Assembly: GCA_000320605.2 (NCBI GenBank)
Contig: KB445803.1
Coordinates: forward strand, 1,044,060-1,108,059
Source: Gelatoporia subvermispora B
Taxonomy: Eukaryota; Basidiomycota; Agaricomycetes; Polyporales; Gelatoporiaceae
DNA length: 64,000 nucleotides
Direction: 5' to 3'
Position 1 is the first letter of the stretch. Every line of letters starts with the position of its first letter. The notes under the pieces are model-generated. The model saw nothing but the letters and a program-made list of their open reading frames with translations. It was not told the origin of the DNA and did not search any database. Positions 24,426 through 36,812 of the stretch are shown in pieces. A program made the position numbers and the translations under genes.

Positions 24426-25193
24426 AGGACGAAACCAATTCGCATCAGGTTTTCGCGAGCACGCTCGCAAAAATCACGTCTCAGTTTCATTTGCACCGCC
24501 AGATTTATGTACGGTCCAGCGTGAGAGATTTACGGTTTTGCTTGCGCGCCTTCGGCGCACACATCGCCTCGCTCTCGTGAGTCGCAGCTGTCCACACGTT
24601 CTCTTTCCACTGACTCTGGATAAAATTTGGCCCCCTCTCACATTCTCTGGGTAATTACGGCGAGTTTTATTTCAATAGAGACTTTTCGAAATTTTACCTT
24701 CAGGCACATCTGTTTACTTTCGGAGCAAACCAAACATCAGGTGACGAGATTGGGCGAAGGACGTCTCGATGTGCTAGGATTTGCTCCGCAACCCCACATC
24801 GAAACGCCTAGACATTGAGCCGGGGCCCCAGAGCGACTGCTCGTCTCAATAGCCTTGTCCCGAGTGTATGCTCTCGATATACGGTCTACGGGTAGTCTGC
24901 GTGACTTCTAACAGTGCTTTCACAAACCACATTTCAGAGACTGAGCTATGAGCAAAAATCCGGTTGCAACAGTGCGACACGGCCGGGATTCTGAATATTC
25001 GGTGGAGCTGTGACGATCTTATCTCCTCCAGTTTCCTGTGTAGGTTAGACCGTGCTGCGGCTTCAGCACGTGACATAAAGCTGTTTTTTCCAAAAGTCCC
25101 TATTGAAATGGAACTCGCTGTAACTCAGCTGGAAACTTTACTGTGATTTTTCAGAGCCACCGGAGCAGCGAAAGTTGTCCGGAAGTTGTCATT
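24426..25193. other. Intergenic, nothing recognised
   Basis: No convincing ORF, RNA gene or repeat beyond the scattered TTTACGGT words. Confidence 0.35.
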
Positions 25194-25804
25194 GGATGAC
25201 TTCCCGTAAGCAATCTAGGGCCAGTTTTCCTAGATTTTGCGTCCTAGATGGCTTAAGCGGGCGGCCGAGCGTGACATTTTCAAAGTCCGACGAGAATCCT
25301 AAACGCTCCCAGATGACGAAGTTGGGTCGAGGGGGGGACCCCCCCTCCCAGAGCTTCCCAGAGCTTTCCAGAGTTCGCTTACGATCGCTTATGTCGCTTG
25401 AGGCGCACGAACGTATCTCCGCCTCCTACGATGACCGACGCCTGCCATTTATGGCCATCCACCAAGCCCGATGACGACGTGAGTCTGGTCTCGTCATTGC
25501 TGGGTACACTCAGAATAACATCGGAGAGCATTTGCGTTTCCTCATCCTCGCTATCGGAGTCCGAATCTTGGTCTATCAGGCAGTAGAGGAGGACGTCTTC
25601 GTCGTCCATAGAGAGAGGAAGCGAGAACACGCGTGAATAGGACAGGCCGTGTCGCAGATTAGGGAAACTGGCCCTAGACACCGCCGTTTGGGACGCCGCA
25701 CGTGCTTACGGTTTGGGGCCAGTTTCGGCAAGGGATGCCGGTCACACATTTTGCGAGTCCGCAATCTAGGGAAACTGGCCCTAAATTCTTACGGGAAGTC
25801 ATCC
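25194..25804. mobile_element. 611 bp non-autonomous DNA transposon (MITE-like) with about 45 bp TIRs
   Basis: The left end begins GGATGACTTCCCGTAAG and continues AATCTAGGGCCAGTTTTCCT. The right end, reverse-complemented, begins with the same 17 bases and continues AATTTAGGGCCAGTTTCCCT. Over about 45 bases only one gap and a few transitions differ. Both ends are flanked by ATT, which would be a 3 bp target duplication as in PIF/Harbinger elements. The subterminal word CTAGGGCCAGTTTCCC recurs inside near 25657-25672 and partly near 25720. No full transposase fits; one short acidic ORF is inside. There is also a GGGGGGGACCCCCCC palindrome at about 25332. Confidence 0.75.
25379..25609 (-). CDS. 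Short acidic ORF inside the TIR element, possible transposase remnant
   Basis: 76 codons from the ATG at 25609, starting MDDEDVLLYCLIDQ, then a run DSDSDSEDEE. Acidic N-termini of this kind occur in some fungal Harbinger-type transposases, but no catalytic motif is present. Its position between the terminal repeats is the only supporting context. It may be what is left after internal deletion. Confidence 0.3.
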   Translation of the reverse strand: MDDEDVLLYCLIDQDSDSDSEDEETQMLSDVILSVPSNDETRLTSSSGLVDGHKWQASVIVGGGDTFVRLKRHKRS

Positions 25805-26050
25805 ATTCGCTCTCTTGCCACGAGCACGTGCTGGGCTGCTTAGTCAGATGCACAGTCCGAACCGTAAACGACCCCGTGCGCGGCTTTACTTCGCAGTTCA
25901 AACCGAACGGATCGCGTAGCTAATCCGGTTCACCAGTTCGCCTCACGTGAACGCACCTGAGTGCGAGGTCGCGAACGCCAATCGAGAGGGCAGAGTTACA
26001 TAGCACCCTTCCGACCTCCTCCATACCCTCTGGCTGGCCCGCCGTTGAGC

Positions 26051-27072
<1,022 letters not shown>

Positions 27073-27232
27073 ATGTCTTGCATTTCAGCTGTAATACGAT
27101 TTTATCCGGGACTTCGTAACCAATCCGTGTGATAATGCGGCGAGAAAATGCGGATGCAAATGCAAAGGGTATGCTAAATCGTTAATGGTTCGTGATGTTC
27201 GTGCGGTGTTCGTGGTTGTTCAATCGTCAGCT

Positions 27233-29229
27233 TCAATCATCTCCTTCGCCATCGTCCGTCCCATACATCCCTTCTTCGCCCTCAGGTAGCCTTTCAACGG
27301 CGTACCTAGATATGGCAGCGTCAGAAGTTGTGCAAACATGCTGTCTCCTAAGGTGCTCACTCAATTTCTTCCTTCAGGTCTGCACAATAGCGCTCGAGTG
27401 GCAGGTCGGACTTATCGAGCCCTTTCGCGCTGTCAGCATCGAATACACAGGAATGACGCTAATCAGTGCATACCGAAAGGCATTTCGATCTCATCAGCAA
27501 TCCCTTCGATCCCCATCAGAGTGAACGCAACGACAGTGACGACAGGTACCATGCCCCAGCCAAGCTCTTTGATAAGCACAAATGGCAGGACAAAGAGATA
27601 TAGTGTCACGCATTGCTTGAGGTGGATGCTGTATGATCGCGGAATGGGTGTATTGGCTACACGTTCCATCGCGGTCATCATCTCAACCATGCCTTGTACG
27701 CTTCAAAAAGGTGAGCACAAGAAGAAAGGTGATATCATTCTCACTTACTGCGCGTTCATGGCGTTTGTTCCTATACACACGACGTGAGATCGGCTTCTTG
27801 CCACGCGCGAATAGGCATACCTGCTGGACCAACAGTCTCGAGGTATCCATCACGCTTGAAGAGGAAGAGCGAGCGAGAAAGCTCGTGCGCGATGCTGCAG
27901 TATATGAGCAGATGTCCACCTCATCACGGCAGCGAACTCACATCAGCGGAAGGGGCGTGGTCAGTTCCTCAGGAGCGGCATTGAAGTCGATCGTCTGGTG
28001 CAACGTGCTAATCAACGGCGTCTTCGACGTCTTCGCGCCCGGCCGCTTGAGCTTGTCCTTGCTCCTCTTCGGGCGGATACGCTTCGTCGCGTCGACCGAC
28101 GCCGTGCGCATGGGCGCGCCCATCAGGTTCACCGCGTTCTCGTCCGGCGTGCTTGCACGGCTGTTGCTCCGCGTCGTGCGCGCGGTCGCCGAATACGACG
28201 CGAACGCGGACGTCTTGCGCACCCCGCTCTGCACAAGCCGTGCGATCGCGGCGGGCAGGATACCCGCGTAGTCCTCGAAGTCCAGCCCGTCCTCGCCCCG
28301 CAGGTAGTGCTTTACCGCGTACGCGAAGCAGGTGCAGAGCTTCATCGCGTTCACCTTCTTCCGCCGCAGCTGCTCTGCGGTCAGGTTGGCCGCTGGGTAT
28401 TTCCCTTTTGTGATGTCGTCCGCAGGTGGGACGGCGACGTTGATCCATATCAGGCGCGACAGGCTACGGATCTGGGGGATAGCGTGCTTGCTTTCAGAGT
28501 TCTGCCAGGTAACGCTGGGGAAGACATACGTGAGAAACCATTGTTCCAAAGTCCTTCCGTCCTTCGTGCCATCGATCGTAAGATGTCCTGAAGGCACATC
28601 AACTTCGGGCATTCGCATAACTATGTCGACAGCTGCATACCCGTTTCTACAGCGAGTTCCCCAGTTAGAATTATGCACGAGTAGCCACAATCGGGGACAT
28701 ACCGGAAAACGAGGATCAATCCAACCTAATTTAGATGGCGCTCTCAGTTTGGGCCACCACTGCTCAGGCTCGCGTGTGACGTACCACGACAGACAGCAGA
28801 GGTACGACCGAGTTGGTCAGGCTGATATCAGTACCTCGAGACGATACGTACGCCGCAATTGCAGCAAAGATCGTTACAGTTAGCACTGGTCCAGTTATGC
28901 GCGGCACGATCTACGAGGTGATACAACGGTCAGGCTGTCAGACACATGCAGGGAAGATCGGCGGTCATACGCTGCCTTGCAACCTCAATACGTCCGGAAG
29001 CCAAGAATACTAGGCCAAGGGTGAGAACCTGTCGCGTTGCAGACGCGCCATTGAAGTGAGACTTTGCGTACCCTCCTGAGTTGCTGCCGGGTGATGACCT
29101 TGGTCTGGACAGGCACACGACGCGCCGTGAGTAGGTGAGAGTGTCACGTAATATGAGCCATCCGCGCACCTTGGGCATTGAGATCGTCACCGTGGATTTC
29201 ACCGTCGTGGCCGACATCGTGGTCGCCAT
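27233..29229 (-). CDS. Bestrophin-like (UPF0187) membrane channel protein
   Basis: Bestrophins are pentameric anion channels; fungal members are poorly studied. On the minus strand the frame gives IVPRITGPVLTVTIFAAIAA (membrane helix), LTNSVVPLLSVV joined over an intron to VGLILVFR, then NGYAAVDIVMRMP, FLTYVFPSVTWQNSESKHAI, and KVNAMKLCTCFAYAVKHYLR with GEDGLDFEDYAGILP. A low-complexity basic loop follows, then the second membrane half (SYSIHLKQCVTLYLFVLPFV, PVVTVVAFTLMGIEGIADEI) and the family ending EIEMPFG. A tail ends at 27235-27233. The proposed start at 29229 (MATTMSATTVK, later MPKVRGWLILRD) depends on an exon I could not join with certainty between 29140 and 28910. Confidence 0.82.
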
Positions 29230-29851
29230 AATGACTCCGGTACTGCTCAAAGACTGCCCACCAGTTTCACACTCTCCACTTGTGGTATCTGATTGCGCCT
29301 CTCTAGGGCTTGCTATTTTAGTTCCGTCGAGCAGGTAAGGATCTGAGCGTTCAGAAATAACGGAAGGGCATAAGGTCGTCAAGGTCGTTCGGGTTTTGTG
29401 ATGGATGGCAGTACCCCTGCACACTGGAGCTGGTCCGTGATGGGAACTGCAGCGACGTCGATCGCGGACTCCGCGACTGTGGCGCAGTATAATCACCAAA
29501 CACGCGTGTTGCCACTCTGCCCCACACCAGCGTCTCGAACTCAGACCACACGCGACTTCTATATTTCTATAGTACAGTACATACAGAACCCGGCTCCAAA
29601 CAGACAACGGAACAATCCAGGTAACGCGTGTAACACAAATGCTACAAAGTTGGGGTGCAGTACTACGAAGTTTAGGGCGCCATGATTATAGCCAACTAAC
29701 GAACATATACGCGAGGATCGACAACTTGAGTTGACGTGGGTGAAATACAGAGGCAGTGATAACAATATCCGGCGATTGGTGCAAACGGTATAGTCCTTTG
29801 GATGTGACTCCTGGGTCCAAGAGACGGTGGCAGGGCATGTAATGGTCGACG
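29230..29851. other. Intergenic, nothing recognised
   Basis: 5' flank of the bestrophin-like gene and 3' flank of the hypothetical ORF on the same strand. Only short ORFs, no repeats noticed. Confidence 0.4.
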
Positions 29852-30892
29852 TCAGGCGCCGGTTGTACAAGGTTCTTTGTTCAAAGCTGGCAGAGAGAAA
29901 TACGTGGCTGTGTTAGACTCTACTTGAAGAGTGCCAATCGGCGTCGAGAGACGACTACGCGGTGTGTTTCCGCTTTGCGTTCCCTTGTCAGATATTGGAT
30001 GGACACGAGCGACAGATATCATTGCTGGTGACCCCAAGCCACGGTACTCGCACGGGACCTCATTCGAGGCGTCATTCAATGGGGTCTGGGGTAAAGAGCT
30101 ACAGCACTGGTACGAGAGTCGCCTAGGCAAGCCAATCCGAGTCGTGCGTAGCGAAGACAATCGCAGTCTAGGGTCGCGTGTGGAAGCAGTAGCAGTCTGG
30201 ACAGAATGGCCGGCAGGTGCCATGACGCTTGGGCGACGTGGACGAGAGAGCGCTGGGCGATGTCTCGAAATATCTTCAGCTGAACTTGGCTGGAGTTCCC
30301 GATCGACAACGGAGTCAGACAAACACTGGTCTGGGAGTGCGGCTGCACGGCTGGACAAGGTGTCGAGCGAGGGCGGACAGGCAGCAGGCACTGTTGTTGT
30401 TGGTTCCTCCAGCGGTGTGAAGGGAAACGGGGAAGTAGATAGAACGGATTCTCCAAGAACTCTCCGAGAAGCAAGATCAAGCCAAGACGACCGTTTATAA
30501 GCGAACCTGCTAGGCAGCGGGGGCGCTGCGGGGTCCCCCACAACTTGTTCAAGAGGAGTTATAGGAAAGATGAAACCGAAGGTATCCTTCTGGGGCGCGC
30601 GTTGTACAGAGGGGGATGTTGAGTGGGGAGAACGGTGTGGAATTCTGAGTATAGGACGCGACAGCACACTGTTCAAGAGGGTCGTAGGCGTGGGTGCTAA
30701 AGGAAACATGGGCGCGGGTGGGATGTCAATTTGGCGTAGTAATACTGGTTTATTAGAAGCAAGACGTCTGCGAGACATTGAAGAATGGGGGCCAGCTCCA
30801 GACGCTGATTGAGGATGCACGCGAGTCGACCCAGATTGGTCGGTAAACGGCGGAAAGGACAGTGAAGAGATATCAAAACTGGAGCGGGGCAT
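29852..30892 (-). CDS. Hypothetical Ser/Pro-rich protein
   Basis: A single open frame of 346 codons from the ATG at 30892 (MPRSSFDISSLSFPPFTDQS). The composition is typical of a disordered regulatory protein: many Ser, Pro and Arg, with short clusters such as SRPRRPSVMAP. No domain, signal peptide or membrane segment is seen. The frame stays open about 20 codons upstream of the ATG, so an upstream exon could exist. A 189-codon frame runs on the other strand, which weakens the case. It is not related to its neighbours as far as I can see. Confidence 0.45.
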   Translation of the reverse strand: MPRSSFDISSLSFPPFTDQSGSTRVHPQSASGAGPHSSMSRRRLASNKPVLLRQIDIPPAPMFPLAPTPTTLLNSVLSRPILRIPHRSPHSTSPSVQRAPQKDTFGFIFPITPLEQVVGDPAAPPLPSRFAYKRSSWLDLASRRVLGESVLSTSPFPFTPLEEPTTTVPAACPPSLDTLSSRAAALPDQCLSDSVVDRELQPSSAEDISRHRPALSRPRRPSVMAPAGHSVQTATASTRDPRLRLSSLRTTRIGLPRRLSYQCCSSLPQTPLNDASNEVPCEYRGLGSPAMISVARVHPISDKGTQSGNTPRSRLSTPIGTLQVESNTATYFSLPALNKEPCTTGA

Positions 30893-31509
30893 CGAATTTT
30901 CCGGCAGAGCCCTTTCACTTTGTAACCCAGAGGCAAAGACGTGCTGCTTCAAGGACTTTGCAACACTACGACGACTTTTCCGGCATCGCAGTCGCCCGAG
31001 ATGTCCTTAACTGCTCTTCAGCTAAGTGTGTCAGCAGCTATATTTATACGATACTTACTACTGTTTATGTTTGAAGGGACGTCTGCTATGAATTTCGAGA
31101 TCAATGCCAGGATGCATTTAGTGCTGAGGACTTGTCCGAGCTTGCTTCGAATGTAGCACCGCATCCGGTGAGCGAGGCGCAGTGTTCTAGACCGTTTTTC
31201 CCGGCCACCTGCTCCATAGTCTGCGATCGACTGGGGCCGACACAGCCGCATCGCTGCCAGCAGTATGAGTACGTCAACCAGTGGATACTGCTGACAACAC
31301 ACCTTCAAGGCCAGCGCTGAGTAATTCCGCACCAGTCGCCATGGGCGCCTTGTCTGCTCTCGAATTCTGTCTATAGTACATGATGAAAAATGGATTTTTG
31401 TAGAAGAGGAATCGAAGGGGAAAAATTAGTTGTCGGACTATATACACGAACGGTGGACCAGTGAATGTTGAAGTGAAGAGTTGAACTTAGAATTTGGTCC
31501 ACGTGTTTA
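30893..31509. other. Intergenic region upstream of the axis-like gene
   Basis: 5' flanks of two divergent genes. Short ORFs only. An A-rich stretch lies near 31381-31430. Confidence 0.4.
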
Positions 31510-31572
31510 ACGCGACGCGTTAGACATCACCTGACTTGAGCTAACGCGTCACGCGAGTGGCGGCCAACGCGT
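31510..31572 (+). promoter_or_regulatory. Cluster of ACGCGT (MCB-type) boxes
   Basis: Exact ACGCGT at 31515-31520, 31544-31549 and 31567-31572, plus ACGCGA at 31510-31515, all within 63 bp and 85 bp before the ATG at 31657. ACGCGT is the site of MBF (Mbp1/Swi6 or Res/Cdc10 complexes), which drives G1/S and, in fission yeast, premeiotic S genes. That this fungus uses it the same way is inference. Confidence 0.6.
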
Positions 31573-31656
31573 CTGCTCTCAGGTACTGCACCGTCCTGAC
31601 TCTTGAGCCGACTATCCTTCTTCCTTACTTCTTTCGCGTCTTCAATCTGCGCGACT

Positions 31657-34600
31657 ATGGATGAGGCCTTGAGATCCTTGAAGAAAGAGGTCACAAAGTT
31701 TCGTGGAAAGGGCAAGAAGGCTCATTCGGACACCGTTGCCCGCATTTCCTCTCGCTTAGCTAGTCTCGTATGAATCAATCAGATGCTTTCGGTCCAGCAT
31801 TGAGGTTACACACTGACAAGTTTATTTTAGGACCCCGTTTCTCTTTCAGTTGAAAGTCTTCTCTTGCAAGATTTTGTTAAATGCTGTCGACAATCGTTAT
31901 GCTCTCTATATCCAACATTCACCTACCCTGCGCTGCAGCTCGCGGCAGAAGCCTTCCGTGTTATTTATCATGGGAAAGTTTTGCCATCGATGTCGGGACA
32001 GCTCAATGAACAGAAGGAAGCTTGGGAGTTGGTACTGGATAACATGCTTTCCGGGATTTTGGTGAGTGCTTCGAGTGAGGTTGCGTATATATGCTGTCTT
32101 AGCTCGTACGACAGGACTTCTTCGATAGCAATGGGAACGGTTCGTACCGAGTTGCGCATCAAATGTAAGCCTCTGAGCGTTCCGCTCGCAGATGCGACAA
32201 AGGAAGCAATCGGAGCCAGCATATATCCACCTCTTTGCGAAATTTGTTTCTCCCTCTCAGCAACTATGATAGGCGTCGAATTGCGGTGCACGGTACGTAC
32301 CTCTCTGGAGACACAACTAGAGTGACTATATGCGCCGTATCTGACGTACAAAATGCCAGGCATATACTCTGTTATCTGATTGTGCCGCGTCGCATAAGGC
32401 GAATCAGCAGCGATTACGCGAACCTGGCATTCTAGGATGGTAAAAGCGTTGATGGTGTTGTTTGCAGTCGACTCGCTCATTCATCCAAACTCAGCGATCG
32501 CATTGGCAATATGCTATGGCGTACTAAAGGCGAGTAACGATGATCAGGAAGGCGGTCACTGTGTCTTGACCTCACCAATAGACTTCCTCGTCCTGGAGAG
32601 TCTCTTAACAGTCTTCGCCCGAAGCTTGCCATCGACCAATAGTTCAAGCGCCGGAAGGATCAAACGAGCAGCATATATCCAATCTATCTTCGTAACGACG
32701 CAGCCTCCGGAAGCGAAATCGGCTGGTACCCAGATTGCAGACATGCTTGAACATGTGTCGTCCAATGATTGGGATGAGACTGCTTCCAAGATCATCGACG
32801 TCCTGTCGGATAGTAACATTGCATTGTGGGTTGCTCATTGAGTCTTGTTAACATTGTGTTTGAGGCATCGTTTTTGCAGTCCGCAGCCTTTCTCCATCGA
32901 GGAAGTCATCATATGTAATCAGAAGAAGTCTTCGGACCGAATTTTTGTGGACGACAAAGCGCTGGTTGCAAATATACCACTGGGAGTGCGTGACTGATTA
33001 CTTGCCTTCGTGACTATTCGGACCTTCACCTATTTCTCAGGATGACCAATATGAATCTCTGAATGTTCCCTATCTCGACGTAAAATCCATCAAGATGCAC
33101 CGACTGCAGGGCCCGGATCAGACGAAATTTCGTGTGGATATCACTTCGACTAAGATGCCAAAACTCGGAAAGCAACAAGTCGTAGACGCTCGTTCTCAGC
33201 ACTCCATGGCAATGATATCCTTCTGCATCAGGGAAAGCGACAAAGATAGACTTAAACATGCTTTGCGAAGCCGGAATCTAGTAGGCGATATGCCATCCAT
33301 ATTTTACGATTGTGGCGCTCACAAACCTAAACGTACTTGTTCCTTCAGCAGAACAGGCTTTCTGGGCAGACAATTCCCCCGAAGTTGTCCGTCGCTAAAT
33401 CGCCGACATACTTGGAGTTCGACGTGCAGGGTAATCCGATGCAAGAGATGAGTCAAGAAGAGGTGACAATACTCATTGGTGTCATGTCTACGGATGCACT
33501 GAATTTCTATTTACGAAAGCGCATTGAGAAAGTTGCACAGTGTAGGTCTTGTTCTCAGGCCGATCGTATGCGTCTGATAACATTCTATCAGTCTACCGTA
33601 CGAACGATAGTAGCGACGACATCGCAAATTGTCAAGATGCCATTGCGAAGGATCAGGATGCACCCGCCGATGTGCGCGTGTTGTCCGATACTCCTAAGCT
33701 GAACGCTGTGGAAGGTCCCGGCCGCGAAACAACGTCGAAAGCGATCACTGCTCATACCGCATTGCCTGGAGCTGCTCAAGATGCGGCAAGTACTCGAAAG
33801 AACCAGGTCCTCGATTCAGACTCGAAGAGCCGAAAACCCAACGTGCACGGCGATCCTACAACATCATCTCGTCCGCTGAAAGCCTCTCGGAGTATCCAGC
33901 AGCTATCTGACTCTGTGTTCGGAGCTAGCGATGAAGAACTCTCTGAGATATCCGATGCAGACGCTGCGGCTCCTGCCCCTTTGAGATCCGAAGCTGTCGA
34001 AGAAGTACGCGGCAAAAAGACCCAGCCTCAGAGGAAATCAGTAACGAAATTCGTGGTAAAAAATCGACGAATTGTCGACTCTGACGACGAACCGCTGAGT
34101 AGCTCTCCCTCTGCTCGCGCGAAGATGCGCCAGGTCGCTCGCAAACCGACCAGAACAGCCCCGCCATTGGTACCCAATCGCTCTTCAAACCCCGTAACCC
34201 CGGTCAGGGGATCGATTCGACAGATTGTATCAGATTCTCGTCGAAGCAACGACCGTGTCACAGTCAAGGATTCCAGCACAGGCGCGGCGGTTGTCACTGT
34301 TACGACCATGGCCTCATCATCGAGCTCCGTCATTGCGGCTAATCGGACAACGACCGTGAAAGGCCCCGATCACAGCCCTAACCCTGATGCATCCTGCCCG
34401 GACGCTACCTCTAGTGCTGTTGTCGATGATCCTGCGCTATCTCATAAAAAGTCTCGGAAAGTGATCGAGTCCTCAAGACCGGCTGTGACTGCTCTTGATC
34501 GCGATGCCGGAGCGCTGGCCAGTGTCGGAACCAGAAGAGGGAAGAGACACAGAGAAGATGTACACGAAGACACTGTATCGATCACCTCAGTTTCGTCCCC

Positions 34601-36676
34601 TCCATTGAAGCGAACTCGTAGGGGCGCCAATTTAGAGGACGAGGCTGGAGTTCATCCGGAGAAGACGGAGTCGCAGGTACTCAGGCCTAGAATGACAGCG
34701 GCTATCCACGCGACGAAGAGATACCGAGCCAATAAAGGTAGAACGTCGTCTCCTATACCGACCTCTACAACTGCAATAGACTATGATGAACTCCCGACGT
34801 CCGCTGCATGTAAGATTCGTTCGGAAGAAACTGTCCAGAAGAGTTCATCGCCTCTCGGACCGAGCGGTCGCGTGGGCGCTATGAAAGGCAAAAAAGGGAA
34901 GACTGCTGCTCTGACTCCTGGCCTGAACCGTAAACCCAAGACGAAGCCCAAGAACGATGCTGAGAAATGTCAGACTAAGCCGAAGCCAAGACCGGTCACC
35001 AAACACCAACCATCCACAACAGATGATAACCCCTACCTGCCTCCTCCTGCAACTGTTGCGCTCAGCACTCATGATGAAACGGATGGGACAATAAATAGTG
35101 CGGTGAGTGCGATCATTTCGTCTACTCGCACACGTCTTCACATACGAGAATAGCGACACGTGAAGAACAGCACTACGCCCACGGTCGAACAAGATGTTGC
35201 AACCCGTGAGCTTCATGTCGAGAACGACGAAGTTGTTAGACACCCGCGCAGAAAAGTTCTCGCGGATCGTCCTTCTTTGCCATATGACCTCACAGCTAGC
35301 ACGCCTGCAAAGCAGGTCGAATTGAGTCCGATGCCTCAGAACAAGCCTTTGTCAGAGCCTGAACGCACCGTTCGCGAGAAACAGATAGAAAATTGGGCTG
35401 CAGCGGACGCTGTTCAGGGCGTTGATGTACAAAATCTCGACCTCCCCGTCTACGCAGACCCTCTGCCCTATGTCGAAGATTACGACGGAGATAGTACAAG
35501 CGTCCCAGCAGTTGAAGTGCTACAAGAACCGGAGAAGTCTCGCAAGGCTACTCCTGATTGTCCAGTTGCACCTCAGATCGTAAGTATACTCAACCATCAT
35601 CGTATCAAGTCCACTATTTGAATTCGAAATAGGTAGCCTCACGCAAGGCTATGCAACGAGTGAGTCTTGCTTGATCGGTCTTTGAAATCGAGTCGGTGCG
35701 ACGAATGACTCACCAGGAGAATTCGATCTCTAAACTCGAGAGGGCGGACAAAGAACCCGTGCAATCGCGCGTGGTTCCGGTGACCATCGACTTGACCGTT
35801 CCATCGCCCATTAAGGTAGCACGAGAGGTACCCGTATCAAGAGATGTGAAGGCGACAAAAAGCCCCATTTTCGCGACGGACCTGGTCCCCAAGGCTACTA
35901 ACAGCGATGGATCTAAGCTTCGCAACTCCCCTACAGTCGCATTCGCCTCACAAGATGAATTGATACAACACCGACGAATGCGACCAGAAATCATCACTGC
36001 GCCGAGCCAGCATTCGCCCACTCGTAAGCTTGAGAAGGGTGCGTGCCAATCATTTCCTGCCTCACTGATGCGACGATGTCATCTTTGTCTATAGTGCCAG
36101 TTGAACGCAGCCCAGGACGACAGCGTCTCAGTGCATGTACAGAGACTAAAGGTACTCGGTACAAGCCGAACACCCGAGCCAAAGAGGCAGACATGTTGGA
36201 GATTGTAGCAGTCCTCGATGATATTCATGAGGTTTGACACGATTATAGCGCCGACACCCGTGCGGTGCTAACGTTACATATAGGCCCTCAAGCGGAAGAT
36301 CAAAGGGCGTTTCGAAGGGGTGCGCACGGAGGTGAGAGTAGGACGGGCGACGCTAATGTCCGAGGCTTTCTCAACCTTTAGCGACATGCGAGCGGAAAGG
36401 TGAGTTGCACTTTGCTACAGGAGAGCTGGTACTGAGAGGCCGAACACTCGCGATAGCGTCAAATATTTCAACACGCTCATCGATCTCGAGGCTGAATACG
36501 CGAAGTTCAGCCGGGAGATGATCACTGCATATGAGGACGTGTCCAAGGCAGGTAATGAGACGTGCCAGGAATTGAGACAGGCCATACAGGACCATGATCG
36601 TCGTGGTCTGTGCAAGAAATTCCCCGCGTCTCTCATTTCAGCGCTGCCTCCAGCTATGCGCAAGTCCAGCAAGTAG
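31657..36676 (+). CDS. Red1/SYCP2-like meiotic chromosome axis protein (candidate)
   Basis: Fifteen exons can be joined by eye with consistent phase to 1,389 codons; starts are 31657, 31831, 32103, 32192, 32399, 32880, 33041, 33349, 33559, 35154, 35633, 35717, 36095, 36284 and about 36439. Layout: a helical N-terminal region of about 310 residues (FVKCCRQSLCSLYPTFTYPA, VLESLLTVFARSLPSTNSSS, IADMLEHVSSNDWDETASKI), which would fit an armadillo-like domain; a beta-rich region of about 140 residues (SSDRIFVDDKALVANIPLG, SLNVPYLDVKSIKMHRL), which would fit a PH/Spt16M-like domain; a long basic, Ser/Pro-rich disordered centre; and a C-terminal coiled-coil-like helix (FNTLIDLEAEYAKFSREMIT). This order is that of SYCP2, Red1 and plant ASY3. 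The assignment rests on architecture, not on a sequence match. Another DNA-associated scaffold is possible. The last intron (about 39 nt) and a possible 48 nt in-frame intron in exon 5 are uncertain. Confidence 0.5.
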
Positions 36677-36812
36677 GCAGTCGTTCACAGAGCTTCGAAT
36701 TATGTTTTCTCTCTTTCATCGACAATGATACATTGAAGAACAAGGGTTCCGTTACATTGTTGCACTTACACCGTGATACATGCACGCGATGATGGGACTT
36801 GGTATGATACAT

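Noticed and set aside
23574..24470. 298-codon minus-strand frame
   Set aside because: It runs through the inverted-repeat element, has no recognisable motif and competes with open frames on the other strand.
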